A DNA stretch of 64,000 nt from contig NZ_CP063815.1 in the NCBI RefSeq assembly GCF_015277895.1, positions 3,038,001-3,102,000 of the forward strand, given 5' to 3'. The translations under genes and the position numbers were made by a program. Of this stretch, positions 9,164-17,017 are shown in pieces. How positions within the stretch are numbered: the first letter of the stretch is position 1; each line of letters begins with the position of its first letter. Source of the DNA: Microbacterium abyssi (GTDB lineage: Bacteria; Actinomycetota; Actinomycetes; Actinomycetales; Microbacteriaceae). The notes below the pieces were generated by a model, which was not told the origin of the DNA, did no database searches, and saw nothing but the letters and a program-made list of their open reading frames with translations.

Positions 9164-9937
9164 ATGGATCTCGGGCTGCACGGGAAGACCGCATTCATCG
9201 CCGCATCGACGGGAGGACTCGGACGTTCCGTCGCCGAGGCGCTCGGCCGAGAGGGTGCGAATATCGTCGTGACGGGACGCCGAGGTGACGAAGCCGCCGC
9301 GATCGCCGCCGCACTCCCGTCCGCGATAGGCCTCGAGGTCGACCTGCTGGACGCCGACTCCCGCGCGCAGGCGGTGGATGCCGCAGAAGCGGAGTTCGGC
9401 ACGATCGACATCCTGGTGATCAACGGGCCGGGCCCCCGGGCGTCCGCCGCGAGCGATCTGACATCCGCTGACGTCGAGACCGCGTTCGCGCAGCTCGTCG
9501 CCCCAGGCCAGAGCCTCGTGAACCGCACGCTGCCCGATATGCGCGAGCGGGGCTGGGGGCGCATCCTCGCGATCGGCTCGAGCGGGATCGCCGCTCCCCT
9601 CGAGAACCTGGCATCGTCGAACCTCGGCCGTGCGGCGCTGGCCGGCTACCTCAAGACGCTCGCCGGCGAGGTCGCCCGGGACGGCGTCACCGTGAACCTG
9701 CTCCTGCCCGGCCGCATCGCCACCGACCGGGTGGCTGCGCTGGATGCCGCGACCGCCGACCGCACCGGCGTCGACGTCGACACCGTCCGCGAGCGCTCTG
9801 CCGCCGGCATCCCCATCGGCCGCTATGGCGACCCCGCCGAGTTCGGGGCGGCCGGAGCATTCCTGTGCAGCGCACAGGCCTCTTACATCACTGGCATCGC
9901 TCTGCGATGCGACGGCGGACTGGTTCGTTCGCTGTGA
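9164..9937 (+). CDS. Divergent SDR-family oxidoreductase lacking the YxxxK motif
   Basis: 257 residues with a Rossmann fold. TAFIAASTGGLGRSVAEAL matches the TGxxxGIG cofactor loop, and NGPGP replaces the usual NNAG. Where YxxxK is expected, the sequence reads S-x-x-x-R inside LASSNLGRAALAGYLKTLA, so the catalytic Tyr and Lys are missing in their usual places. The C-terminus (ITGIALRCDGGLVRSL) is a normal SDR end. The SNxxR variant is a known divergent branch annotated as 3-oxoacyl reductase-like. It may bind NAD(P) with altered chemistry. It lies in the operon between the lyase and the aldehyde dehydrogenase. Confidence 0.82.
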   Translation: MDLGLHGKTAFIAASTGGLGRSVAEALGREGANIVVTGRRGDEAAAIAAALPSAIGLEVDLLDADSRAQAVDAAEAEFGTIDILVINGPGPRASAASDLTSADVETAFAQLVAPGQSLVNRTLPDMRERGWGRILAIGSSGIAAPLENLASSNLGRAALAGYLKTLAGEVARDGVTVNLLLPGRIATDRVAALDAATADRTGVDVDTVRERSAAGIPIGRYGDPAEFGAAGAFLCSAQASYITGIALRCDGGLVRSL

Positions 9938-9954
9938 GATCGGAAAGGACTCTC

Positions 9955-11391
9955 ATGACTACTCCCGCACTGGCTCAGCACCTCATCGGCGGCGCCCTCC
10001 TCGGCGATGCAGAGAAGGAGCGCCGCAACCCGGCGAGACTCGAACAGGTCGCCGTGCTCTCGCCCTCAGGCACCGCAGCCGACGCGGACAGTGCGATCTC
10101 CGCGGCCGTCGCCGCGCAGCCCGCGTGGGCGCGGATGCCGCTGCCTGCACGCGGAGCGATCCTGTTGAAAGCCGCGGAGATCCTCCGCGAGCGCACCCCA
10201 CAGGTCGCCGCAGATCTCGTGCGCGAGGAGGGCAAGACCATCGCCGAGGCCACCGGCGAGGTCGGCCGCGCGATCGGCGTGCTGCAGTTCTTCGGCTCCC
10301 TCGGCTGGGCTGCCACCGGTAGCACCTTCGCGAGCGGCATCCCCGCCACCACCGTCAACACCCGGCGTGAGCCGATCGGCGTCGTCGGCCTCATCACGCC
10401 GTGGAACTTCCCCATCGCGATCCCGGCGTGGAAGACCGCGCCCGCGCTGATCAGCGGCAACGCCGTTGTCCTGAAGCCCGCCGAGCTCACCCCGATGTCG
10501 GCCACGCATCTGGCCGTCGCATTGCATGAGGCCGGTCTTCCGGACGGCGTGTTCAACGTCGTGCACGGCAGCGGCCGCGTGGTCGGCGACGCGATCGCTC
10601 GGGACCCACGCGTGGGCGCCCTGTCGTTCACCGGGTCCACGGCCGTCGGCCTGGGACTCGAGAAGACTCTCCAGGAGCGCCGCGCGCGCGTGCAGCTCGA
10701 GATGGGTGGCAAGAACGGCGTGCTCGTGGTCGACGACGCCGACGCCCGCCGCGCAGCGCAGGTGGTCGCCGCCGGCGGCTTCTCGCTGACCGGCCAGGCG
10801 TGCACCGCGACCTCGCGCGTGTATGTGACTCCCGGCATCCGTGATGCGTTCCTGAGCGAGCTCGCCGACCTCGCCCGCACCTACGTGCCGGGCGACGGCC
10901 TCGACGCCGCCACCACGATGGGTCCCGTGGTCAGCGAGGACCAGCTTCAGCGCGACGTCTCGGCCGTGCAGGAGGCGCTCGACGGGGGCGCACGGCTGCT
11001 CGCCGGCGCCGCTGAGGCGAGGGGACTGAACTTCGCTCCCGTGGTGGCCGTCGACGTCGAGCACACCGCGCCGATCGCCACGGAGGAGATCTTCGGCCCT
11101 GTCGTCGCCGTCATCGACGTGCCCGACTACGAGGCGGGGCTCGCCGCGCTCAACGACTCGCCGTACGGCCTGACCGCCGGCATCTGCACCACGAGCCTGA
11201 AGCACTCCTCGGACTTCGCCGACCGCGTGCAGGCCGGTGTCGTGAAGGTCAACCGACCGACCTCAGGCCTCGATCTGCACGTGCCCTTCGGCGGTGTGAA
11301 GGAGTCCTCGTCGAACACCTTCCGCGAGCAGGGACACACCGCCACCCAGTTCTACACCTGGGAGAAGACCACCTACGTCGGCGTCGAGTGA
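9955..11391 (+). CDS. NAD(P)-dependent aldehyde dehydrogenase
   Basis: 478 residues, standard ALDH length. The expected residues are all visible: N151 in ITPWNFP, E249 in LEMGGKNG and nucleophile C283 in TGQACTATS. It is likeliest to oxidise the aldehyde released by the DHDPS-family lyase two genes upstream, for example a semialdehyde, to the acid. ATG 9955 is preceded by GGAAAGGA. The stop overlaps the GTG of the deaminase-like gene. The overall sequence resembles alpha-ketoglutarate-semialdehyde and benzaldehyde-type enzymes, but the motifs do not settle the substrate. Confidence 0.92.
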   Translation: MTTPALAQHLIGGALLGDAEKERRNPARLEQVAVLSPSGTAADADSAISAAVAAQPAWARMPLPARGAILLKAAEILRERTPQVAADLVREEGKTIAEATGEVGRAIGVLQFFGSLGWAATGSTFASGIPATTVNTRREPIGVVGLITPWNFPIAIPAWKTAPALISGNAVVLKPAELTPMSATHLAVALHEAGLPDGVFNVVHGSGRVVGDAIARDPRVGALSFTGSTAVGLGLEKTLQERRARVQLEMGGKNGVLVVDDADARRAAQVVAAGGFSLTGQACTATSRVYVTPGIRDAFLSELADLARTYVPGDGLDAATTMGPVVSEDQLQRDVSAVQEALDGGARLLAGAAEARGLNFAPVVAVDVEHTAPIATEEIFGPVVAVIDVPDYEAGLAALNDSPYGLTAGICTTSLKHSSDFADRVQAGVVKVNRPTSGLDLHVPFGGVKESSSNTFREQGHTATQFYTWEKTTYVGVE

Positions 11392-11807
11392 GCATGCACG
11401 CACTCACCGCCGACGACCACGCACTCGTGCGCGCGGCGTCCGATCTGCTCGTTCGCGCGTACGACGACCGCAACCATCGGGTCGCCGCGGCTGTGCGCGG
11501 AGCGTCGGGCGAGGTGCACCTCGGGCTGCACCTCGCCTCGACCAGGGTGAACATCTGCGCCGAGCCGAGCGCGATCGCGAACGCCCGCATGGCCGGAGAG
11601 AACGGACTCGACACGATCGTCGCCGTGGGCATGGGCGCTGACGGCCTGCCGAAGGTCATCAATCCGTGCGGTGTCTGCCGCGAACTCGTTCCGCATTACG
11701 GCGAGGGGCTGCGGGTGATCGTCGATGACGCCGGAGAGATCGGCGTCATCGCTCCGGCCGATCTCCTGCCGATCCCGTGGGTACGAGCGCAGTCCTACGA
11801 CAACTGA
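11388..11807 (+). CDS. Cytidine-deaminase-fold zinc hydrolase
   Basis: 139 residues. The zinc site is C58-A-E60 (NICAEPSAIANA) plus C94 and C97 (PCGVCRELV), the three-cysteine ligand set of tetrameric cytidine and blasticidin-S deaminases, with E60 as proton shuttle. GTG 11388 overlaps the ALDH stop (GTGA), so it is the last cistron of the catabolic operon rather than a free-standing pyrimidine salvage gene. That placement suggests it may deaminate the N-containing growth substrate of the pathway. Ordinary cytidine deaminase carried along by chance is the alternative. Confidence 0.82.
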   Translation: MSMHALTADDHALVRAASDLLVRAYDDRNHRVAAAVRGASGEVHLGLHLASTRVNICAEPSAIANARMAGENGLDTIVAVGMGADGLPKVINPCGVCRELVPHYGEGLRVIVDDAGEIGVIAPADLLPIPWVRAQSYDN

Positions 11808-11859
11808 GCCCGCTCCCCATGCTGAGCCGGCTCCGAGCAGCATCCTCTAGCGTGTGATC

Positions 11860-12438
11860 ATGCGCATCGTCAGCTCCGCAGACCCGCAGCTCTGGATCCC
11901 GGTCACCGACTCCTTCGGCTGGAAGGGACGCCGCCATCGCAAGGCGGCGATCCGGATGCTGATGATGCAGGCCGGCGGAGCGGCCCTGCCGCGCGGGACC
12001 AAGGTGGGCGCCTGGGCGCTCAGCCAGTTCGCGCCGGCGCTGATGAAGCGCGCCGACGGGCGCGTGCTGGTGTGGACCTGGAAGGCCGACCCCGAGCTCG
12101 TCGTCGCGATGGCCACGACGCAGGAGCTCACCAACGACGTGCGTCGCGCCCGCGCGATGATGCCCATCGAGTACGACGATACCGAGACGTTCTCCTCCGC
12201 GCTGGGCGCCGGCGAGAAGCTCGTGATGTCGCTCCCGCCCGACCCGAACCAGCCGCCGTTCGCGACGTACACGTGGGACACCGGCTCGCACCTGATCACC
12301 CTGTCTGCGGTCGGCGGCGACCGCGAGCGGTTCGGCACGCTCATCCCCGCGCTGGACGACCTGGCGCGCAGCATCCGGATCGCCGACGATGTCACCGGCG
12401 GCGAGTCGCCGGACGTGCTCCGCATCGACCCGGCCTGA
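11860..12438 (+). CDS. Protein of unknown function
   Basis: 192 residues, family not recognised. It has no signal peptide, no membrane span and no clear catalytic motif. It contains mixed alpha/beta segments (VLVWTWKADPELVVAMATTQEL, then DNP-like PDPNQPPFATYTW). It starts at ATG 11860 with an alternative GTG 11854, and a 10-bp palindrome GAGCCGGCTC lies about 30 bases upstream. It is not overlapped with the catabolic operon and has its own spacing, so it may be an independent gene. Confidence 0.6.
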   Translation: MRIVSSADPQLWIPVTDSFGWKGRRHRKAAIRMLMMQAGGAALPRGTKVGAWALSQFAPALMKRADGRVLVWTWKADPELVVAMATTQELTNDVRRARAMMPIEYDDTETFSSALGAGEKLVMSLPPDPNQPPFATYTWDTGSHLITLSAVGGDRERFGTLIPALDDLARSIRIADDVTGGESPDVLRIDPA

Positions 12439-12475
12439 CCCGGGGAGCGCGTCACGATTTAGTGAAGTCGCGTAA

Positions 12476-12491
12476 TGATGTAGTAGCATCA
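12476..12491. promoter_or_regulatory. Putative MarR operator
   Basis: TGATG-TAGTAG-CATCA is a 5-bp inverted repeat ending 6 bases before the MarR start codon, within an AT-rich patch. MarR proteins usually bind palindromes over their own promoters, so autorepression is inferred. Confidence 0.45.
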
Positions 12492-12496
12492 CTATT

Positions 12497-12976
12497 ATGA
12501 CTCCGCTGCTGCTCGATCGTCTTCTCCAGATCGCCGACCTCTTCCAGAAGGACATGGCGCGCGCCTTCGCGGGCACCGGCCTGACGACCGCTCGCGTCCA
12601 TCTGCTCTGGATGCTGCAGCACCACGGCCCGTCGACGCAGCAGGCGCTCGCCCAGCTCTGCGAGGTGAGCCCGCGCAACATCACCGGGCTCGTCGATGGG
12701 CTCGAGCACTCCGGACATGTGCGTCGCACCCCGCATCCGACCGACCGCCGCGCGGTGCTCGTCGAACTCACCGAGACCGCGCGCGAGACGATGGCGAAGA
12801 TGCAGCAGGAGCACGTCGAGCTCAACGAGACACTGGTCGCCTCGATCACTCCGGAGGATCGTGCCGCCGTGGAGCGCGGTGTCGCCGCGCTCGCCGATCA
12901 CCTCGCGGCGCTGGTCGCGGACGCCGAGAGTGACGCCGCCGAGATGACGGATGCCGGTGCGAGGGCCGGAGCATGA
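12497..12976 (+). CDS. MarR-family transcriptional regulator
   Basis: 159 residues. A winged helix occupies about residues 30-100: TTARVHLLWMLQHHGPSTQQALAQLCEVSPRNITGLVDGLEHSGHVRR, then the wing HPTDRRAVLVELT. The DRRAxxVxLT wing is diagnostic of MarR. The last helices mediate dimer formation. The stop overlaps the start of the next membrane protein gene (ATGA), so it probably controls that gene and itself through the upstream inverted repeat. Confidence 0.9.
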   Translation: MTPLLLDRLLQIADLFQKDMARAFAGTGLTTARVHLLWMLQHHGPSTQQALAQLCEVSPRNITGLVDGLEHSGHVRRTPHPTDRRAVLVELTETARETMAKMQQEHVELNETLVASITPEDRAAVERGVAALADHLAALVADAESDAAEMTDAGARAGA

Positions 12977-13644
12977 CCGCAGAGATCACGATCCAGCGAC
13001 CGGCACCGACCCGATGGCAGCGCTTCGCATCGATGATGCGGCGAGCGCTCCACGCCGAGCTGCGGGTGTACTCGAGCATCGGTCGGGCGATCGCGCGGCG
13101 GCCCGCGGTACCACGCGGCGGCACCGGCATCGGCTACCACCGCCCGACACTGACGGTGCTGATCGTCTTCATCGTGCTGTCCGCAGTCGAGATCCCGATC
13201 ATCGACCTGATCGTGCACCGCTGGCCCGCCGTGCGCATCGGATTCCTCATCCTGGGCATCTGGGGACTGACGTGGATGATCGGACTGCTGTGCGCGATGC
13301 TGATGCGTCCGCACGCTGTCGCGCCCGACGGCATCGTGATCCGGGGCGGGCTCGAGGTCGACGTCGCGATCCCGTGGAGCGCCGTCGCCTCGGTCGCGAT
13401 TCGCAAGCGGATCGACGAACCGAAGCAGCCTCGCGTCACGGAGCGACCGGACGGCTGGGAGTACGCGGAGCGCGTCCTGCACGAGACCAACATCCTGATC
13501 GAACTGGAGCAGCCTCACCCGGTGCGGCTGCCGGGCCTTCCGCCGCGCGGTGGCGAACAGCTGGTCACGTCCGTGCGCATCTGGGCAGACGACCCGCGCG
13601 CCTTCCTGGACGCCGCACGCCCATTCCTCCTCGCGGCGGACTGA
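12973..13644 (+). CDS. Two-span membrane protein of unknown function
   Basis: 223 residues. Two adjacent hydrophobic segments at about 56-77 (LTVLIVFIVLSAVEIPIIDLIV) and 82-104 (a strongly hydrophobic stretch ending GLLCAML) make a membrane hairpin, followed by a cytoplasmic beta-rich tail. The layout resembles small PH-domain-like membrane proteins of Actinobacteria. It is translationally coupled to the MarR gene. No function is assigned. Confidence 0.7.
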   Translation: MTAEITIQRPAPTRWQRFASMMRRALHAELRVYSSIGRAIARRPAVPRGGTGIGYHRPTLTVLIVFIVLSAVEIPIIDLIVHRWPAVRIGFLILGIWGLTWMIGLLCAMLMRPHAVAPDGIVIRGGLEVDVAIPWSAVASVAIRKRIDEPKQPRVTERPDGWEYAERVLHETNILIELEQPHPVRLPGLPPRGGEQLVTSVRIWADDPRAFLDAARPFLLAAD

Positions 13645-13665
13645 CGACGCCGTGAGGACTACCGG

Positions 13666-14328
13666 TCATTGCTGGCCGGTGTAGAACGCGTACGTCGCCT
13701 CGGCAGCACTCGCGGCAGCCGCGGAATCGGCACCGGCGGCGATATGCGCTGCAGCCCAACCGTCGGCGGCCGCGCGGGTGAAGGCCTTGCCCTCGTCGGA
13801 CAGCTGCCAGGCCTCGGCCTCTGCGGGCGAGATGGATCCGTCGACCGAGCCGAGGTGCAGGGCGAGACCCAGCAGTGCCTGGTCCCAGCCGACGCCGGTG
13901 GCCCCGGGTCCGTACGTCTCCCACATCCCCGGCGGCACGTCAGCGGTCCGCGCCGTGTGCTCGAGCTCGAATCGCGTTCGGTCGGCGCTCTCTTCGGTGA
14001 GTCTGACCGTGAGCCAGGTGACGCCACCGCCGTACTCCCAGGTGACCCGATATGAGGCCGTTCCACCGGACGGCGGGCTGCATTCGAGCACCTCGCCTCC
14101 CGCATTGCCCTCGAGCTGATACCGTCCGCCGAGTTCGAGATCGCCGGAGACGGGCAGGAACCAGCGCGCGATGCGCTCGGGCGTCGTCACCGCCTGCCAG
14201 ACGTCGTCGATCCCGGACGGATACCGCTCACCGATCGTCTGCACGTTCGACGGCGCGCCGTCGATGTCTGCGGTGCGCAGCTCCCGCTCGACCGCGTCGA
14301 TCTGCTTCTGGATGTCAACCATGGTCAT
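13666..14328 (-). CDS. SRPBCC/AHSA1-type START-fold protein
   Basis: 220 residues. The N-terminal half has the Aha1/SRPBCC signature: YPSGIDDVWQAVTTPERIARWFLPVSGDL followed by GGRYQLEGNAGGEVLECSPP and a beta strand with TWLTVRLTEE. The C-terminal third is a helical, Ala-rich extension. In bacteria such genes often sit behind an ArsR regulator, as here: the ATG at 14328 overlaps the ArsR stop and is preceded by AAGGAG. The role is probably ligand binding in a stress response controlled by that ArsR; the ligand is unknown. Confidence 0.82.
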   Translation of the reverse strand: MTMVDIQKQIDAVERELRTADIDGAPSNVQTIGERYPSGIDDVWQAVTTPERIARWFLPVSGDLELGGRYQLEGNAGGEVLECSPPSGGTASYRVTWEYGGGVTWLTVRLTEESADRTRFELEHTARTADVPPGMWETYGPGATGVGWDQALLGLALHLGSVDGSISPAEAEAWQLSDEGKAFTRAAADGWAAAHIAAGADSAAAASAAEATYAFYTGQQ

Positions 14329-14678
14329 GCCTCTCCTTCTTCGGATCCTTCCCGTGCACGATCGCGTCTGCCGCGGGTGAGTTCGGTGTCGAGCGCGGCG
14401 AGCGGCCCGTTCCAGAATCGCTCGAACGGGCTCAGCCACGCGCTCGCACGCTGCACGCCTGCCGCATCGACGGCGTAGAGCCGCCGGGTGCCCTCGGCGC
14501 GCACGGTGGCGAAGCCCTGTTCGCGCAGGAGACGCAGATGCTGCGAGACAGCAGGCTGGCTGATGCCGAACTCGGCCTGGATGACCGAGCCGATCGCGCC
14601 CGCGGACTCCTCGCCCTCGGCGAGCAGCTCGAGGATGCGTCGGCGGACCGGATCTCCGAGGACGTCGAGTGCGTGCAT
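14325..14678 (-). CDS. ArsR-family transcriptional regulator
   Basis: 117 residues. The winged helix covers most of the protein: DVLGDPVRRRILELLAEGE, then EFGISQPAVSQHLRLLREQGFATVRAEGTRRLYAVD. No cysteine metal site is visible, so it belongs to the non-metal branch usually paired with SRPBCC genes. ATG 14678 is preceded by GGAGG; a longer frame from 14792 would include the promoter and is rejected. A CTTATATAAG palindrome lies about 20 bases upstream. Confidence 0.9.
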   Translation of the reverse strand: MHALDVLGDPVRRRILELLAEGEESAGAIGSVIQAEFGISQPAVSQHLRLLREQGFATVRAEGTRRLYAVDAAGVQRASAWLSPFERFWNGPLAALDTELTRGRRDRAREGSEEGEA

Positions 14679-14699
14679 GCCTCCATACTTGCGTTGTTG

Positions 14700-14709
14700 C
14701 TTATATAAG
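14700..14709. promoter_or_regulatory. ArsR operator/promoter palindrome
   Basis: CTTATATAAG is a perfect 10-bp palindrome in an AT-rich island upstream of the ArsR-SRPBCC operon, flanked by TTG and TCAA. On the minus strand it overlaps a TTGACT hexamer. It is the natural site for autoregulation; binding by this ArsR is inferred. Confidence 0.5.
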
Positions 14710-14828
14710 TCAAGACACAAATATCGGGGGCCCATGGGGGTTCTGAAGGGAGGTCCTACGTAGACTCGCCGGATGACGCATTCGCACGTCATCCATGGCG
14801 CACCGGGCCGGGAGGGAGATCACGGGAC

Positions 14829-15551
14829 GTGAGAGCACGGAACACGTTCGGCGTGCTTCGCCTCTTCACGGCCGCCGTGTGCCTGATCGCGCTCGTGCAC
14901 CGGCTGTTCTGGGGACTCAGCTCGCAGACCATCGCCGGCCGCAACTTCTTCGCGTATCTCACGGTCGAGTCGAACATCGCCCTGGTCGTGGTGCTGATCA
15001 TCGGCGGCGTTCTCGCCTTCACTCGCCTCGCGGATCCACGCTGGTTCAGCATCTCCCTGTCTCTCGTGCTCACCTGGACCATCACAGCGGGTCTCGCGTT
15101 CGCGCTGATCGTGTGGCAGGCCGGACTCCGCGGCATCCGCGTGGATGTGCCCTGGTCGGATCAGCTGCTGCACTTCTGGCTGCCCGCGTTCACCGCGATC
15201 GCCTGGACGCTCACCCCCGGCCATCGCTCCGTACCATGGTGGATCGTGCCCGGGTCGCTGGTGTTCCCGCTGGCGTGGGGCGGAGTGACGATGTGGCGGG
15301 GTCCGATGATCGGCTGGTACCCGTACTACTTCCTGGACCTGCGCCAGGTCAGCGGTATCGGCGAATTCCTTGTCACGAGCGGCATCGCTCTGGCGATCTT
15401 CGCGCTGATCGCAGCCGTGCTCGCACTGATCAGCAGGATCAGTCCGGCGAAGGCCGAGCGCCGGGCGGGCTCCGGAGCCGATCCGAACGCCGGCGGCGAC
15501 TCGAAGCGGGTCAGCCCGCCTCCGGCGGCAGGAACGGCGCCAGCGACGTGA
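14829..15551 (+). CDS. Pr6Pr-family integral membrane protein
   Basis: 240 residues with about six membrane helices (VLRLFTAAVCLIALVHRLFWGL, NIALVVVLIIGGVLAF and later spans). Conserved polar positions lie between helices: FAYLTVESNI, SDQLLHFWLPAFTAIAW, and GWYPYYFLDL near the end. This pattern fits the Pr6Pr/FAR-17a-like membrane family found in many Actinobacteria, with no firm biochemical role. GTG 14829 is the start. Its 3' end overlaps the convergent amine oxidase gene by 41 bases. Confidence 0.78.
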   Translation: MRARNTFGVLRLFTAAVCLIALVHRLFWGLSSQTIAGRNFFAYLTVESNIALVVVLIIGGVLAFTRLADPRWFSISLSLVLTWTITAGLAFALIVWQAGLRGIRVDVPWSDQLLHFWLPAFTAIAWTLTPGHRSVPWWIVPGSLVFPLAWGGVTMWRGPMIGWYPYYFLDLRQVSGIGEFLVTSGIALAIFALIAAVLALISRISPAKAERRAGSGADPNAGGDSKRVSPPPAAGTAPAT

Positions 15552-16881
15552 GCGCTGCGAGAAGCGCATCCTGATCCTCGAGCTCGGCGAAGCTCTCGGC
15601 CGCGTCTGCGCCGACGATGCCGACGAGGATGCCGTCGCCGGTGGCGGGCATCAGATTGATCCAGGTGCGCACCGGGTCGTCGCCGCCGACGGAGTGCCAG
15701 ATCGTGGCGTCGGTCTCCCAGAACGGCTCGTCGTAGCGCAGCCAGATCGTCTCGATGTGGCCCGTGCCGAGGGCGTTGATCGCGCCGCGATGCGAGAACG
15801 GCAGGGGTGGCGAGAAGTCGACGCCACCAGCCTGCAGCACTCCGAGCGGTACGGTCACGACGACGCGATCGAACGACGTGGACTCGCCGGTGCCCAGGCG
15901 CAGGCTGACGCCGGCATCGTCGTACGCGATTCGGGTCACGGGGGATGACAGGGTGAGCTGCGCGCTCGTCAGCAGTGACTTGACGTGCGCATCGAAATCG
16001 CCGGTCACCGCTCGCAGCTCGGAGGAGGGCAGCTCGGGCGGGAACCACGAGGAGAGCACATCGGCATCCGCACCCGCCGTCGTGGCGAGATACGAGAGCA
16101 GCGCCGCGATGCTCGGATCCTCGAGATCGGCCCCCGTCTCGGTGAGCGCTTCGGCGAGCGCGATGTCGGTCGGAAGCTTCTGTGCCGCAGCGATGGCCGT
16201 CTCGAGCGGAGCGTTGCCGATCGGCTCGACGTCGCCTTCCGGCGACCGCCAGAGAGCGGATGACAGCTCCGTGGTCTCGGGCAGGCCGGATTCCTCGCGC
16301 GCAGGTTCGTCGCCTTCGGCAAGCGCTGGGAGCAGCCAGCCGCCGAGCTGGATCGGCACCGCCCACTCCTCGTCGAGCTGCGAGTGCGCACGCCCGCCGA
16401 CGCGGTCGCGTGCTTCGAGGACCGTGACGTCGAGGTCGGCATCCGCGAGTCCGGCCGCCACCGCGGCGCCGGCGAGGCCCGCGCCGATCACGGCGATCCG
16501 CTCGCCGGGTGCCGCCATCGCACGGATGCGCACCGCGGCACTCTCGCCGGAGTGGATCGCCCCGCGGATGGTGGCCGGATTGTCGGCATCCGTCGCCTCG
16601 CCGGCGAAGAACACGCGACCGTCGACCGGTTCCGCCAGGCGACTGCGGGCGTCGGCCTGCACGCCGATGCGCGTGTAGCTGACCGCGCCGCGTGAGTACG
16701 GGTCGGTCGCCCACGTGCTGCGGACCGTGGCTGCCGGAGCGGGAACCGGGGTGGTCGGCAGTGGTGAGGGCGTGCGCGTCTTCGTGGGCGTGGGCTTCGG
16801 CTCCGGTGTGCAGGACACGAGCAGCACGCCGAGGGCGCCGGCTCCGGCGCCGACCAGCAGTTCTCGACGCGTCATCCTCAC
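15511..16881 (-). CDS. Tat-exported lipoprotein, flavin amine oxidase with permuted domain order
   Basis: 456 residues. The N-terminus MRMTRRELLVGAG...LLVSC carries a twin-arginine signal and a lipobox with Cys24, so it is anchored outside the membrane. Residues about 55-119 (STWATDPYSRGAVSY, then GRVFFAGEATDADNPATIRGA and SGESAAVRI) are the segment normally at the C-terminus of flavin amine oxidases. The Rossmann N-terminus follows only after it: AVIGAGLAGAA at 130-140, LEARDRVGGRAHS at 155-167. The protein then ends at SLAPFLPPEAG without a second copy of the C-terminal segment. This is the order of a circular permutation. Substrate, perhaps an amine or amino acid, is unknown. Confidence 0.85.
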   Translation of the reverse strand: MRMTRRELLVGAGAGALGVLLVSCTPEPKPTPTKTRTPSPLPTTPVPAPAATVRSTWATDPYSRGAVSYTRIGVQADARSRLAEPVDGRVFFAGEATDADNPATIRGAIHSGESAAVRIRAMAAPGERIAVIGAGLAGAAVAAGLADADLDVTVLEARDRVGGRAHSQLDEEWAVPIQLGGWLLPALAEGDEPAREESGLPETTELSSALWRSPEGDVEPIGNAPLETAIAAAQKLPTDIALAEALTETGADLEDPSIAALLSYLATTAGADADVLSSWFPPELPSSELRAVTGDFDAHVKSLLTSAQLTLSSPVTRIAYDDAGVSLRLGTGESTSFDRVVVTVPLGVLQAGGVDFSPPLPFSHRGAINALGTGHIETIWLRYDEPFWETDATIWHSVGGDDPVRTWINLMPATGDGILVGIVGADAAESFAELEDQDALLAALTSLAPFLPPEAG

Positions 16882-16920
16882 CCGCGCCAGACTACCCGCT
16901 CCGTCTCGCTCGCACCCAGG

Positions 16921-16993
16921 CCGCGAGAATCGCTTTGCTGAATGGGAATCGTGCTCCCACGCTGATTCTCGAGCAGCAAAGCAATTCTCGCGG
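16921..16993. repeat. Long inverted repeat (20-bp arms, one mismatch)
   Basis: Arms at 16921-16940 (CCGCGAGAATCGCTTTGCTG) and 16974-16993 pair with a single mismatch around a 33-base loop. The loop itself holds a weaker GAATC/GATTC pair. It lies between the isomerase stop (17018) and the amine oxidase start (16881), both on the minus strand, so it may end transcription of the D-arabinose operon. Its length and AGAAT/TTTGCTG content also fit a dispersed extragenic palindrome. Confidence 0.7.
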
Positions 16994-17017
16994 CGACGCG
17001 CAGCGTACGCGGGAGCG

